From NCBI RefSeq assembly GCF_002154505.1, contig NZ_MUBM01000211.1:1-40308 (forward strand): DNA of 40,308 bases. Direction: 5' to 3'. The notes under the pieces were generated by a model. It ran no database searches. It saw only the letters and a program-made list of their open reading frames with translations, and was not told the origin of the DNA. Origin of the DNA: Streptomyces carpinensis. Its GTDB lineage: Bacteria > Actinomycetota > Actinomycetes > Streptomycetales > Streptomycetaceae. A program made the position numbers and the translations under genes. Position 1 is the stretch's first letter. Each line of letters starts with the position of its first letter. Shown here one piece after another: positions 7,829 to 15,342 of the stretch.

Positions 7829-8470
7829 ATGACTCCACTGATCACCGCGCACTCGCCACGCTCGGAGGAGGGCGACACACCGCCCAGCCGCTTCGACGAC
7901 CATCTGGCGGCCCAACTCCTCACCCAGCGGATCGTGTTCCTGGGCACCCAGGTCGACGAGGTGTCGGCCAACCGGGTGTGCGCGCAGTTGCTGCTGTTGT
8001 CGGCCGAGGACCCCCGCACCGACATCAGCCTGTACATCAACAGCCCCGGCGGGTCCGTCACCGCGGGCCTGGCCATTTACGACACGATGCGGCTCATCCC
8101 GAACGACGTCTCGACGCTGGCCATGGGGTTCGCGGCGAGCATGGGGCAGTTCCTGCTCACCGTGGGGACCCGTGGCAAGCGGTTCGCGCTGCCGCACGCG
8201 CGGATCATGATGCACCAGCCGTCGGCCGGGATCGGCGGTACCACCGCGGACATCGAGATCCAGGCGGAGAACCTGGAGCACACCAAGCGGACCATCGAGC
8301 GGCTCACCGCCGAGCACACCGGTCAGAGCGAGGAGACGATCTCACGCGACGGCGACCGGGACCGCTGGTTCACGGCCGAGCAGGCCAGGGAGTACGGGAT
8401 GGTGGACCGGGTGGTGGAGTCGCTTGCCGACGTCCGTCCGGCCACGTCGCGCCGACGGATGGGGTTGTGA
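7829..8470 (+). CDS. clpP3: ATP-dependent Clp protease proteolytic subunit ClpP3
   Basis: A 213-residue ClpP-family serine protease subunit. The catalytic triad is complete: Ser104 in GFAASMG, His129 in RIMMHQP, Asp178 in GDRDRWF; the NSPGGSV turn (71-77) shapes the oligomeric pocket. Such subunits form barrel-shaped tetradecamers that degrade proteins unfolded by Clp ATPases. ATG at 7829 is preceded by GAGGAG. The stop codon is one base before the clpP4 start, so the two are an operon and probably translationally coupled. The PopR-like operator upstream and the popR-like gene nearby identify it as the inducible second ClpP pair (clpP3), not the housekeeping clpP1/P2. Confidence 0.93.
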   Translation: MTPLITAHSPRSEEGDTPPSRFDDHLAAQLLTQRIVFLGTQVDEVSANRVCAQLLLLSAEDPRTDISLYINSPGGSVTAGLAIYDTMRLIPNDVSTLAMGFAASMGQFLLTVGTRGKRFALPHARIMMHQPSAGIGGTTADIEIQAENLEHTKRTIERLTAEHTGQSEETISRDGDRDRWFTAEQAREYGMVDRVVESLADVRPATSRRRMGL

Positions 8471-8471
8471 C

Positions 8472-9077
8472 ATGGGGTCGTACACGGTTCCGTACGTGAT
8501 CGAGCGGACCGCGCAGGGCGAGCGGTCGTACGACGTGTTCAGCCGGCTGCTGAACGAGCGGATCATCTTTCTCGGCACCGAGATCGACGACGGCGTCGCC
8601 AACGTCGTCATCGCGCAACTCCTCCATCTGGAGTCCGCGAACCCGGAGCACGAGATCTCGATCTACCTCAACTCGCCCGGCGGCTCGTTCACTTCGCTGA
8701 TGGCCATCTACGACACGATGACGTTCGTGCAGTCGCCCATCTCCACGTTCTGCGTGGGGCAGGCGGCCTCCACCGCGGCGGTGCTGCTGGCCGGCGGGGA
8801 CCCGGGGCGGCGGTTCGTGCTGGAGCACGCGCGCGTGCTGCTGGGGCAGCCGGCCAGCGGCGGCCGGCAGGGCACGGTCTCCGATCTCGCGCTACAGGCC
8901 AAGGAGATGGTCCGGATCCGCTCCCAGGTCGAGGAGGTGCTGTCCCGGCACACCGGGCACGCCCCCGAGTCCCTGCGCGCCGACATGGACCGCGACAAGG
9001 TGTTCAGTGCCCATGAGGCGGTGGCCTACGGGCTGGCCGACGAGGTACTGAGCCGGCGCCTCGCGATGGTGGCCTGA
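8472..9077 (+). CDS. clpP4: Clp protease subunit ClpP4, catalytic His replaced
   Basis: A 201-residue ClpP homologue with Ser100 in GQAAST and Asp175 in MDRDKVF, and the NSPGGS turn. The position of the catalytic histidine, normally HQP, reads RVLLGQP, so Gly125 (codon GGG) stands where histidine is expected. It is therefore likely a non-catalytic or altered partner in a ClpP3-ClpP4 heterocomplex; that consequence is inference. His119 in LEHARV aligns with the preceding non-catalytic position also present in ClpP3 (LPHARI). The ATG is one base after the clpP3 stop, with GGATGGGG upstream. The product is full length, so this is not decay of the whole gene. Confidence 0.93.
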   Translation: MGSYTVPYVIERTAQGERSYDVFSRLLNERIIFLGTEIDDGVANVVIAQLLHLESANPEHEISIYLNSPGGSFTSLMAIYDTMTFVQSPISTFCVGQAASTAAVLLAGGDPGRRFVLEHARVLLGQPASGGRQGTVSDLALQAKEMVRIRSQVEEVLSRHTGHAPESLRADMDRDKVFSAHEAVAYGLADEVLSRRLAMVA

Positions 9078-9113
9078 GACGCCGGCCGCACGGGCGGGGC
9101 GGGGTTCGCGGGG

Positions 9114-9149
9114 GCTGTCGGGCCGTCGGCTGTCGGCCGGCCCGACAGC
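9114..9149 (+). terminator. Hairpin terminator downstream of clpP4
   Basis: GCTGTCGGGCCG (9114-9125) pairs perfectly with CGGCCCGACAGC (9138-9149) around a 12-nt loop, 36 bp after the clpP4 stop. No U-tract follows, as usual in Streptomyces. Confidence 0.7.
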
Positions 9150-9150
9150 T

Positions 9151-9363
9151 CTAGGCCCTGTGTCAAACTCCTGTCTGCCCAGCGACGCCGTGCACGCTCC
9201 CCCACTGCCTTGACGGCGCGGGAGGCGCCCCCACTCGCCGCACCGGGACCAGGCCCGAGTACAAATCAGTACGAGGGCCGTGCCCGGCACACCGAGAGCA
9301 CGCACCTGCCGCCGCAGGGCCCGCCCTCCGGGCGGACGACGGGACTTTGACGACAGGACCTAG
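9151..9363. mobile_element. MITE-like element with inverted ends and CTAG target duplication
   Basis: The 205-bp core (9155-9359) is flanked by CTAG at 9151-9154 and 9360-9363. The ends are inverted: left GCCCTGTGTCAAACTCC, right (reverse strand) GTCCTGTCGTCAAAGTCC, about 15 of 18 matching with one gap. There is no transposase frame inside. A 4-bp CTAG duplication fits the IS5-subgroup target preference, so a non-autonomous derivative of such an insertion sequence is likely; the parental element is not in this window. A related fragment occurs at 4761-4843. Confidence 0.8.
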
Positions 9364-9373
9364 GAGCATGCTG

Positions 9374-9385
9374 GCTGTCGGGCCG
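9374..9385. terminator. Displaced terminator arm abutting the popR stop codon
   Basis: GCTGTCGGGCCG here is the exact complement of CGGCCCGACAGC at 9138-9149. Without the MITE the two arms would be separated by 15 nt and form a 12-bp hairpin serving both popR and clpP4; the MITE now sits in the loop. Confidence 0.65.
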
Positions 9386-9871
9386 TCAGGCCGCCAGGCA
9401 CAGGCCGTCGATGCGGGAGGTGGACGTGGCCCGGCCGCGGCCCGCGGTCCTGCTGGTGAGACGGACCAGCTCGCCCTGCGCCAGCGACAGCAGGTCGCCC
9501 AGGCCGAGTCCGAGGGCCTGGGCCGCGGCCGCGAGGACCTCCGAGGATGCCTCCTTGCGGCCGCGCTCGATCTCCGACAGATACGGCATGGAGATGCGCG
9601 CGGCCTCGGCGACGTCCTTCAGCGTGCGTTCCTGGGCGAGCCGCTGACGGCGCAGCACGTCGCCGACGAGGTCGCGCCACAGGGGCTCGCGGGGGGCCGT
9701 CGGCGCGCTCCGGTCGGCGGGGCGGCCGGTCACCGGCCGTTCGACGACCGGGTGGGCGGAGGCCGGCCGTGCGAGGGCCGGACGGGCGGGCGTCTGACGG
9801 CTGTTCTCCGGGCGTGCTGCCGGCGGGCGCAGCGGGATGACGCGGGCTGGGTTCGGCGCTTGGTTGCTCAC
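9386..9871 (-). CDS. popR: XRE-type transcriptional activator PopR
   Basis: A 161-residue protein with a Pro/Ala/Arg-rich N-terminal third and one helix-turn-helix domain (about residues 68-125; RTLKDVAEAARISMPYLSEIERGRKEAS). This domain is close to ClgR/PopR regulators of Clp genes. The C-terminus ends Leu-Ala-Ala; PopR in S. lividans is known to be degraded by the ClpP1/P2 protease through two terminal alanines, so the degron is visible here. Function: activates the clpP3-clpP4 operon when it escapes degradation. It converges on clpP4, separated by the terminator and MITE. Start assigned to a GTG at 9871 with GAAGAG close upstream; a slightly later start is possible. Confidence 0.88.
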   Translation of the reverse strand: MSNQAPNPARVIPLRPPAARPENSRQTPARPALARPASAHPVVERPVTGRPADRSAPTAPREPLWRDLVGDVLRRQRLAQERTLKDVAEAARISMPYLSEIERGRKEASSEVLAAAAQALGLGLGDLLSLAQGELVRLTSRTAGRGRATSTSRIDGLCLAA

Positions 9872-9964
9872 CTCTTCAGACTAGGCGCCACGAACGCCCG
9901 TGGAAGGGGACGGCGTTCCGCCCTGGGTGAATCACCTGCACGGAAGAGGACGTACGAGCGCCGT

Positions 9965-9989
9965 GCATGGGTTCCGGCGCTCTGGGTAC
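9965..9989 (+). promoter_or_regulatory. SigB/SigH-type promoter of the sigma factor gene
   Basis: GCAT (9965-9968), 15-bp spacer, GGGTAC (9984-9989) fits the known Streptomyces SigB-group consensus GNNT-N14-16-GGGTAY exactly. It lies 37 bp before the sigma gene ATG, consistent with autoregulation. Confidence 0.75.
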
Positions 9990-10026
9990 CCGATGGTGAC
10001 CGAACCGTGACTTTCGTGGAGGGGAA

Positions 10027-10911
10027 ATGGACACCGCCGTGATCCGGTCCGAGGCAGCGATCGAGGAGACCGCGGGAAACCGGACGGACGGAGCACCGCT
10101 CCCGGCGGTCGCGAATCCGCGGTCCATCGCCCCCCGGGACGCGCGCGAGCTCTCCCGCCACTTCTTCCGGCGGCTGACCGAGCTCGAAGAGGGCACTCAC
10201 GAACACCAGTACGCGCGCAACGTCCTCATCGAGATGAACATGTCGCTGGTGCGGTTCGCGGCCGGCCGGTTCCGCAACCGCAGTGACGACATGGAAGACA
10301 TCGTCCAGACCGGGATGATCGGCCTGATCAAGGCCATCGACCGGTTCGAGCTGTCGCGTGAGGTGGAGTTCACGTCGTTCGCGCTGCCCTACATCGTCGG
10401 TGAGATCAAGCGGTTCTTCCGGGACACCACCTGGGCGGTGCACGTGCCGCGGCGGCTGCAGGAGCTGCGCGTGGAGCTGGCCAGGGCGCGCGAGGAGCTC
10501 TCCAGCCGCCTGGACCGGGAGCCGACCGTCGCCGAGCTCGCGACGTTGATGAACCTCACCGAGCAGGAAGTGGTGGAGGGGCAGCTGGCGTCCAACGGCT
10601 ACAACTCCGCCTCGCTGGACGCCGCGCTCACCGGTGACGGACCCGAGGACGGAGAAGCGGTGCTCGCCGACTTCATCGGCGTGGAGGAGCACGGCATCAG
10701 GCTCGTCGAGGACCTCCACTCGCTGGCGCCGCTGGTGGCCGAACTGGGAGAACGGGACAGGCAGATCATCCATATGCGGTTCGTGGAGGAGGCCACCCAG
10801 GCGGAGATCGGCGAACGGCTCGGCTGCTCGCAGATGCACGTCTCCCGGCTGATCAAGCGCATCCTGACGCAGCTGCGGCAGGGCATGCTGGGCGAGATGG
10901 GCTGCGCCTGA
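10027..10911 (+). CDS. SigB/SigF-family RNA polymerase sigma factor (SigL-like)
   Basis: A 294-residue group 3 sigma factor. Region 2 is seen in NMSLVRFAAGRFRNRSDDMEDIVQTGMIGLIKAIDRFE and FTSFALPYIVGEIKRFFRD, region 3 in VHVPRRLQELRVELARAREEL, and region 4 in RDRQIIHMRFVEEATQAEIGERLGCSQMHVSRLIKRIL. This is the Streptomyces stress/development family that includes SigB, SigF, SigL and SigH. Gene order (clpP3, clpP4, popR, sigma) agrees with my memory that S. coelicolor sigL lies next to its popR-clpP genes, so an orthologue of SigL is my best guess. GGAGGGGAA precedes the ATG. Its own promoter looks like a SigB-group target. The neighbouring ATPase-type protein is the likely anti-sigma factor. 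Confidence 0.92.
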   Translation: MDTAVIRSEAAIEETAGNRTDGAPLPAVANPRSIAPRDARELSRHFFRRLTELEEGTHEHQYARNVLIEMNMSLVRFAAGRFRNRSDDMEDIVQTGMIGLIKAIDRFELSREVEFTSFALPYIVGEIKRFFRDTTWAVHVPRRLQELRVELARAREELSSRLDREPTVAELATLMNLTEQEVVEGQLASNGYNSASLDAALTGDGPEDGEAVLADFIGVEEHGIRLVEDLHSLAPLVAELGERDRQIIHMRFVEEATQAEIGERLGCSQMHVSRLIKRILTQLRQGMLGEMGCA

Positions 10912-10928
10912 GGCGTCGCCCCACGGGC

Positions 10929-11384
10929 TCAGTCGCGTCCGAGGTGCACCAGGGCCCGTACCCGCTTGCCCACCGGAACCCGTTCCGCGCTGACCTCGTC
11001 CGCCAGGGCGTGCACGATCTCCAGGCCGTGCCGGCCGATGCGCTCGGGGTCGCGCGGGTAGCGCAGCGGCAGAGCGACGCTGCTGTCGTAGACGCACACG
11101 CTCACCGCGGCGTCCGTGCCTTCCAGCTCCAGAATGTACGGACCGTCGCTGTGCCGGTCGGCGTTGGTGATCAGCTCGCTCACCACCAGGAGCAGGGCCT
11201 CGCCGGAGCGGCGGCCGATCACCGCGCACCATTCGGTCCTGAGCTGGTCGAGGAAGTGCGCGGCGAAGGAGCGCGCGTCGGCGATGCAGCCGGGCTCCCC
11301 GGTGTAGTGCGTCGTCCGCCGAAGCGGTTCCACGGGAACGTCGAAGCCAGTGCGTATCGCTGCCTCGTCCGGGTGCTCGATCAT
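10929..11384 (-). CDS. HATPase-type anti-sigma factor (RsbW/SpoIIAB-like)
   Basis: A 151-residue protein with a GHKL ATPase fold. The N box is VVSELITNADRHSDGPYILEL and the G1-like box is DPERIGRHGLEIVHALAD; the spacing is that of the Streptomyces RsbW-like kinases, which bind SigB-family sigma factors and phosphorylate anti-anti-sigma partners. It converges on the sigma gene with 17 bp between stops, which suggests that sigma factor as target (inference; no anti-anti-sigma gene is in view). ATG at 11384 with GAGAGA upstream. A SigB-type promoter at 11436-11460 would place it under the same sigma group and so give negative feedback. Confidence 0.85.
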   Translation of the reverse strand: MIEHPDEAAIRTGFDVPVEPLRRTTHYTGEPGCIADARSFAAHFLDQLRTEWCAVIGRRSGEALLLVVSELITNADRHSDGPYILELEGTDAAVSVCVYDSSVALPLRYPRDPERIGRHGLEIVHALADEVSAERVPVGKRVRALVHLGRD

Positions 11385-11435
11385 GCGTTTCTCTCTCGGA
11401 AGCCGGTACGACCGGACGCTACTGCACATGTCCTG

Positions 11436-11460
11436 ATACCCACGGCTACGCCCGCCAGTC
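11436..11460 (-). promoter_or_regulatory. SigB-type promoter of the anti-sigma gene
   Basis: On the minus strand GACT (11457-11460), 15-bp spacer, GGGTAT (11436-11441) fits GNNT-N14-16-GGGTAY. It lies about 50 bp upstream of the ATG at 11384. Confidence 0.65.
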
Positions 11461-11611
11461 CCCGCCGGGCGGCGGCAGGCCGACAAGGCTGTCGGGCCGG
11501 GACCAGACGAACCCGGCCGGCGGGCAGACGGACGGCTGGGCGGGCAGGCGGACCGGGCGGGCAGGAAGGCGCGGACGGACCTCCCGACGGGCGTACCGGC
11601 GCCGCGGTGCC

Positions 11612-11617
11612 TAGCGT
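11612..11617 (+). promoter_or_regulatory. -10-like box for leaderless transcription of the streptophobe gene
   Basis: TAGCGT ends six bases before the GTG at 11624; no ribosome binding site intervenes. No convincing -35 element. Confidence 0.45.
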
Positions 11618-11623
11618 GACAGC

Positions 11624-12982
11624 GTGAGCCCCGCGAGCCCCTCCGCTCCGCCGGCCGCCCCCCACGGCCGGTTCCTTCACAGCTGGGCACAGGCCCTCGC
11701 CACGGTGCTGGCCGCGCTGCTGGCCATGTGTGTGGTCGCCGCGCTGGGGCTGTGGGCGGCCGGGGCCGGGAACCTGCCCGACAACGCCTTCCCACGGGTC
11801 GTCGCCGCGACCGTGGTGACGGCGGTCGGCGGCAGCATGGAGCTCTCGGGGAACGCGGGCGCGCTCGCCGAGACGCACGCCGGGGTCACGGTGATGCCGC
11901 TGTCGGTCACGCTCGTCGGAGCGCTCGCCGTCGGCGTCGGCTTCCTGCGCCCGCTGCGGCGGCAACGGACGGCGACGACGCGAGGTCCTGTCCGGGCGGG
12001 TGAGCTGGCCTGGTCGGCCGCCCGGATCGCCGTACTGTGGCTGGCGGCGCTGGTCGGCCTGGCGTTCGCCGCCCGCCAGACCTTCGCCATCGACCTCGGC
12101 AACGGAGTGCTCGGCGCCATCGGCCAGCTGTTCGGCGCCGAGCCCGAGGTCGGCTTCACCACACACGTGCCGCTGACCGTCGGCTTCGGGCTGCTCTGGC
12201 TGCTGGGCGTGCTGCTGATCGCGCTGCTCGTGGCCCGCGACGTGCCGTTGCCGGAGCGGGCAGCGCGCTTCCGGGCATGGGCGTGTCCGCCAGCGTACGC
12301 CATGGTCGCCCTGCTGCTCGTGTACGTGGTTGTGGGCCTGGTCATCGGGCTGGTGACGGCGGGGACGCGCGGGCACCCGGCGGAGACCTTCGCCCTGATC
12401 CTGCTCGGGCTGCCGAACCTGACCTGGCCGGCCTTCACGATCGGGCTGGGCGCCACCTGGAACGGCCGCGTGGACGGCCCCTTCGGACTGCCGGTTCCGC
12501 ACCTGCTCGACGAGGTGCTGCGCACCCCGGACGTGTCCACGCTCAACCTGAGCACTCTCGCCGAGCACGACGGCCGGGTGTGGTGGCTGGTGGTGATCGA
12601 TGTCGTGCTGGTGCTCGCCGCCGCATACTTCGCGGCGGCCCGTGCCCCGGCCCGGGTGCGCCCGTGGCAGCACGCGGTGCGGATGGCGGTCGCCCTGGTG
12701 CTGACGGTGCTGATGATCTGCCTCGCGGGCCGGATCTCCGCCCACTACGGGCTGTCGCTCCTCGGCATCGGCAATGTGGGCGGCGGCCTCTCCGGGGAAC
12801 TGCTGCTGCGGCCCCGGCTGTGGGGCGCCCTCGGCATCGCCGCGCTGTGGGGCCTGGTCAGCGGATTCCTGGGCGCCCTGGCAACCCTCTTGGTGGGCCA
12901 CCGGAGCGAGGGCCCACCGGACTCGGCAGGCCCCTCCACCCCACCCGGCCCGGCCGACCGCAGCGGCGCACCCCACGTGTAG
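11624..12982 (+). CDS. Streptophobe family integral membrane protein
   Basis: A 452-residue protein with a short Pro/Ala-rich N-terminus, then about ten hydrophobic segments (for example ALATVLAALLAMCVVAALGLW, VTLVGALAVGVGFL, FGLLWLLGVLLIALLV, AMVALLLVYVVVGLVIGLV) and a Pro-rich polar tail. The segment GGSMELSGNAGALAETHAGVTVMPLS is typical of the actinobacterial streptophobe family, whose function is unknown. A GTG start follows a TAGCGT box by six bases, so the message is probably leaderless. It stands alone, divergent from the anti-sigma gene. Confidence 0.87.
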   Translation: MSPASPSAPPAAPHGRFLHSWAQALATVLAALLAMCVVAALGLWAAGAGNLPDNAFPRVVAATVVTAVGGSMELSGNAGALAETHAGVTVMPLSVTLVGALAVGVGFLRPLRRQRTATTRGPVRAGELAWSAARIAVLWLAALVGLAFAARQTFAIDLGNGVLGAIGQLFGAEPEVGFTTHVPLTVGFGLLWLLGVLLIALLVARDVPLPERAARFRAWACPPAYAMVALLLVYVVVGLVIGLVTAGTRGHPAETFALILLGLPNLTWPAFTIGLGATWNGRVDGPFGLPVPHLLDEVLRTPDVSTLNLSTLAEHDGRVWWLVVIDVVLVLAAAYFAAARAPARVRPWQHAVRMAVALVLTVLMICLAGRISAHYGLSLLGIGNVGGGLSGELLLRPRLWGALGIAALWGLVSGFLGALATLLVGHRSEGPPDSAGPSTPPGPADRSGAPHV

Positions 12983-13065
12983 CACGACACGGCACCCCGC
13001 CCCGAGCCGAGCGGGCGCCCACGTCGGGGCCACGTGGCCGACCGCGCGCCGCCGGGGCGGAGCCG

Positions 13066-13476
13066 TCAGGCCATCGGCAGGACGAGGGCCGGGACGGTCC
13101 GCTGCATGCGCAGGGCGTCCACCGACTCCGCGAGGAGCTCGTACTCGGTGGTGTCGTCGCCCGCGGCGATCCGCACCAGCCGTCCCTCGGCCAGCTCGTC
13201 GGCCACCAGTTCCTGCCGGACCGGGTCGGCGCACCAGGCCCGCAGGACGCCGGGCACGTCCGGCACGTCGATCGGCACCGGGGCCAGCGCGCCCGAGGGC
13301 ACATACGGTGTCTCGGGGCCCGGGTCGAGCCGCTCGGCGATCCAGGAGGCGCGGTCGCGCAGCCACCACAGGGCCAGGGCGAGGGTGGGCGCCCGGTAGG
13401 TGCCGAGCGGTACGCCGACGCGGCGGCCGTCGCACACCCCGTACCCGGTGACATGGCACAGGAATTCGTCGTGCAC
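13066..13476 (-). CDS. Hypothetical protein
   Basis: A 136-residue soluble acidic protein that I do not recognise. It starts at a GTG (13476) with a strong GGGGGAGGAG site upstream, which supports it as a real gene. The sequence has an aromatic N-terminal part (EFLCHVTGYGVCDGRRVGVPLGTYRAPTL), a tryptophan-rich middle (ALWWLRDRASWIAERLD), a Pro/Val stretch and a helical C-terminus. There are no membrane segments, signal peptide or known catalytic motif. It converges on the streptophobe gene. Confidence 0.65.
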   Translation of the reverse strand: MHDEFLCHVTGYGVCDGRRVGVPLGTYRAPTLALALWWLRDRASWIAERLDPGPETPYVPSGALAPVPIDVPDVPGVLRAWCADPVRQELVADELAEGRLVRIAAGDDTTEYELLAESVDALRMQRTVPALVLPMA

Positions 13477-13572
13477 AGCTCCTCCCCCGGTGGCGTCGTG
13501 CGCCTGCTGGTCGTGCCTCGCTCTCGGTGCGGCTCCTGTGGCTCCTGTGCGGTGAAGCGTCCCTTACCTTCG

Positions 13573-13600
13573 AGTATGTTCACTCCTGAAACACTGTCAC
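13573..13600 (-). promoter_or_regulatory. Candidate promoter for the hypothetical gene at 13066-13476
   Basis: Minus-strand GTGACA (13595-13600) and CATACT (13573-13578) separated by 16 bp, about 97 bp before the GTG start. It lies in the 358-bp stretch 13477-13834, which otherwise holds only the palindrome at 13707-13723. Confidence 0.35.
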
Positions 13601-13706
13601 CACGATTTTCCGGCCAGTCTCCTGGCACATCCGGCGCGGGGCATGGCCGAAACGACGCGAGCCCTCCGGGTGGCACGGGCGCGGGCACGATCCCGTGGTC
13701 GGCGCC

Positions 13707-13723
13707 ATTACCCCGGCGGTAAT
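13707..13723. promoter_or_regulatory. Palindromic operator candidate ATTACC-N5-GGTAAT
   Basis: A perfect 6-bp inverted repeat with a 5-bp centre, AT-rich in a GC-rich gap, 112 bp before the NTF2-like gene. The binding protein is unknown. Confidence 0.4.
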
Positions 13724-13834
13724 CGCCCCATCCCCCGCGGTCCCGGCATGGTTGTCCCATCGGGTCGCCGACCACGGAGATCCGGGTCCCGACCAGTACC
13801 CAGTACCGACGCCCTCGATGGAGGCTGATTCCCC

Positions 13835-14236
13835 ATGTCCGCACAGACCGACCGTTACGAGAGCGCCGCCGCCCGCTACCTCGAGGCGTGGAACGCGAAG
13901 GGGCCGGAGGCCCTCGGCAAGGCGGTGGCCGCCGCCTGGACCCCCGACGGCAGCTACACCGACCCCCTCGCAGACGTCAGCGGCCACGAGCAGATCACGG
14001 CCCTGATCACCGCGGCGCAGCAGCAGTTCCCCGGTTTCGTCTTCCGGCTCACCGGCACCGTGGACGGTCACCACGACACCGCCCGATTCGCCTGGGAGCT
14101 GGTGAGCGAGGCTGAGGGTGCCTCCTCCGGGGGAGGCTCCGCCCCGGTCGCCGGTTTCGACGTGATCACCCTGGACGGCGAGGACCGGATCCGTACCGTG
14201 CTGGGCTTCCTGGACCGGGTGCCGGACGGCGCCTGA
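13835..14236 (+). CDS. NTF2-like / SnoaL-type protein
   Basis: A 133-residue protein starting AARYLEAWNAKGPEALGKAVAAAWTPDGSYTDPLADVSGHEQI, the typical first helix and WTPDG.YTDP motif of the SnoaL-like nuclear transport factor 2 fold. Such small cone-shaped barrels serve as isomerases, hydratases or ligand-binding proteins; nothing here fixes the reaction. ATG at 13835 has GATGGAGG nine bases upstream. It has a small Gly/Ser insertion (ASSGGGSAP) before the last strands. The gene is followed by a strong hairpin shared with the convergent aldo/keto reductase. Confidence 0.82.
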   Translation: MSAQTDRYESAAARYLEAWNAKGPEALGKAVAAAWTPDGSYTDPLADVSGHEQITALITAAQQQFPGFVFRLTGTVDGHHDTARFAWELVSEAEGASSGGGSAPVAGFDVITLDGEDRIRTVLGFLDRVPDGA

Positions 14237-14275
14237 GGACGTGCCGCCCGCACGAGGGGACGGGCGAAACGGCGA

Positions 14276-14309
14276 GCGGCCGCCCACCGGTCCAACGGTG
14301 GGCGGCCGC
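14276..14309. terminator. Bidirectional terminator between convergent genes
   Basis: GCGGCCGCCCACCG (14276-14289) and CGGTGGGCGGCCGC (14296-14309) form a perfect 14-bp stem with a 6-nt loop, between the NTF2-like gene stop (14236) and the aldo/keto reductase stop (14326). Confidence 0.88.
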
Positions 14310-14325
14310 CTCGCGGATGCGGTGC

Positions 14326-15342
14326 CTACGGCTTCACGAGCGCGTCGATGCGGGCCAGCTCCTCCGCGTCGAAGTCCAGGTTGCGCACCGCGGCGACGCT
14401 GTCCTCCAGCTGCTGGGGGCTGCTCGCGCCGACGAGGGCCGAGGTCACCCGTCCGCCGCGCAGCACCCAGGCCAGCGCCAGCTGGGCCAGCGACTGCCCC
14501 CGGGACTTGGCGATCTCGTCCAGGGCGCGCAGCCTGTCCACCAGTTCCCCGGTCACCGCGTCGGAGTTGAGGAAGGGACTGTCGCCGGCCGCCCGGGAGT
14601 CCTCGGGGATGCCGTCGAGGTAACGGGCGGTGAGCAGGCCCTGCTCCAGCGGGGAGTAGGCGATGGAGCCGACCTGGAGCTCGTCGAGCGCGTCGAGGAG
14701 GCCCTCCTCCTCGGGGCGGCGGTCGAGCATCGAGTAGCGCGGCTGGTGGATCAGCAGCGGGGTGCCCAGCTCGCCGAGGATCCGGGCGGCCTCACGGGTC
14801 TGCTCCGCGGAGTAGTTGGAGACGCCGACGTACAGGGCCTTGCCCTGCTGGACCGCCGAGTGCAGGGCGCCCATCGTCTCCTCCAGCGGAGTCTCCGGGT
14901 CGGGGCGGTGCGAGTAGAAGATGTCGACGTACTCCAGGCCCATCCGCTTCAGGCTCTGGTCCAGCGAGGACAGCAGGTACTTGCGCGAGCCCCATTCGCC
15001 GTACGGGCCGGGCCACATGAGGTAGCCGGCCTTGGTGGAGATCACCAGTTCGTCGCGGTACGGCGCGAAGTCCGCCCGCAGCGCCTCGCCGAGGGCGGAC
15101 TCCGCGGCGCCGGGCGGCGGGCCGTAGTTGTTGGCCAGGTCGAAGTGGGTGACGCCGAGGTCGAAGGCGCGGCGCAGGATGGCACGCTGGGTCGCCACCG
15201 GGCGGTCCGGACCGAAGTTGTGCCACAGGCCGAGCGACAACGCGGGCAGCTTCAGGCCGCTGCGCCCGGTGCGCCGGTAGGGCATGTCGGCGTAGCGGTC
15301 GGGGTGGGCGGTGTACAACGCGACTCCATGAGGGGTTGGCAC
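14326..15342 (-). CDS. Aldo/keto reductase, L-glyceraldehyde-3-phosphate reductase type
   Basis: A 338-residue AKR protein. Catalytic residues: Asp68 and Tyr73 in HFDLANNYG, Lys104 in ISTKAGYLMWPGPYGEWGS, His145 in FYSHRPDPETP. The N-terminal YRRTGRSGLKLPALSLGLW and the MWPGPYG.WGSRKYL segment are those of the YghZ/GPR subfamily, which reduces L-glyceraldehyde 3-phosphate and methylglyoxal in E. coli. The start is a GTG at 15342 without a clear ribosome site; a leaderless start is possible. It is divergent from a LysR regulator that may control it. Confidence 0.88.
   Translation of the reverse strand: MPTPHGVALYTAHPDRYADMPYRRTGRSGLKLPALSLGLWHNFGPDRPVATQRAILRRAFDLGVTHFDLANNYGPPPGAAESALGEALRADFAPYRDELVISTKAGYLMWPGPYGEWGSRKYLLSSLDQSLKRMGLEYVDIFYSHRPDPETPLEETMGALHSAVQQGKALYVGVSNYSAEQTREAARILGELGTPLLIHQPRYSMLDRRPEEEGLLDALDELQVGSIAYSPLEQGLLTARYLDGIPEDSRAAGDSPFLNSDAVTGELVDRLRALDEIAKSRGQSLAQLALAWVLRGGRVTSALVGASSPQQLEDSVAAVRNLDFDAEELARIDALVKP

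Noticed and set aside
13796..13801. Minus-strand GGGTAC as a SigB-type promoter for the gene at 13066-13476
   Set aside because: No G-N-N-T falls 14 to 16 bp upstream, and the gene start is more than 300 bp away.
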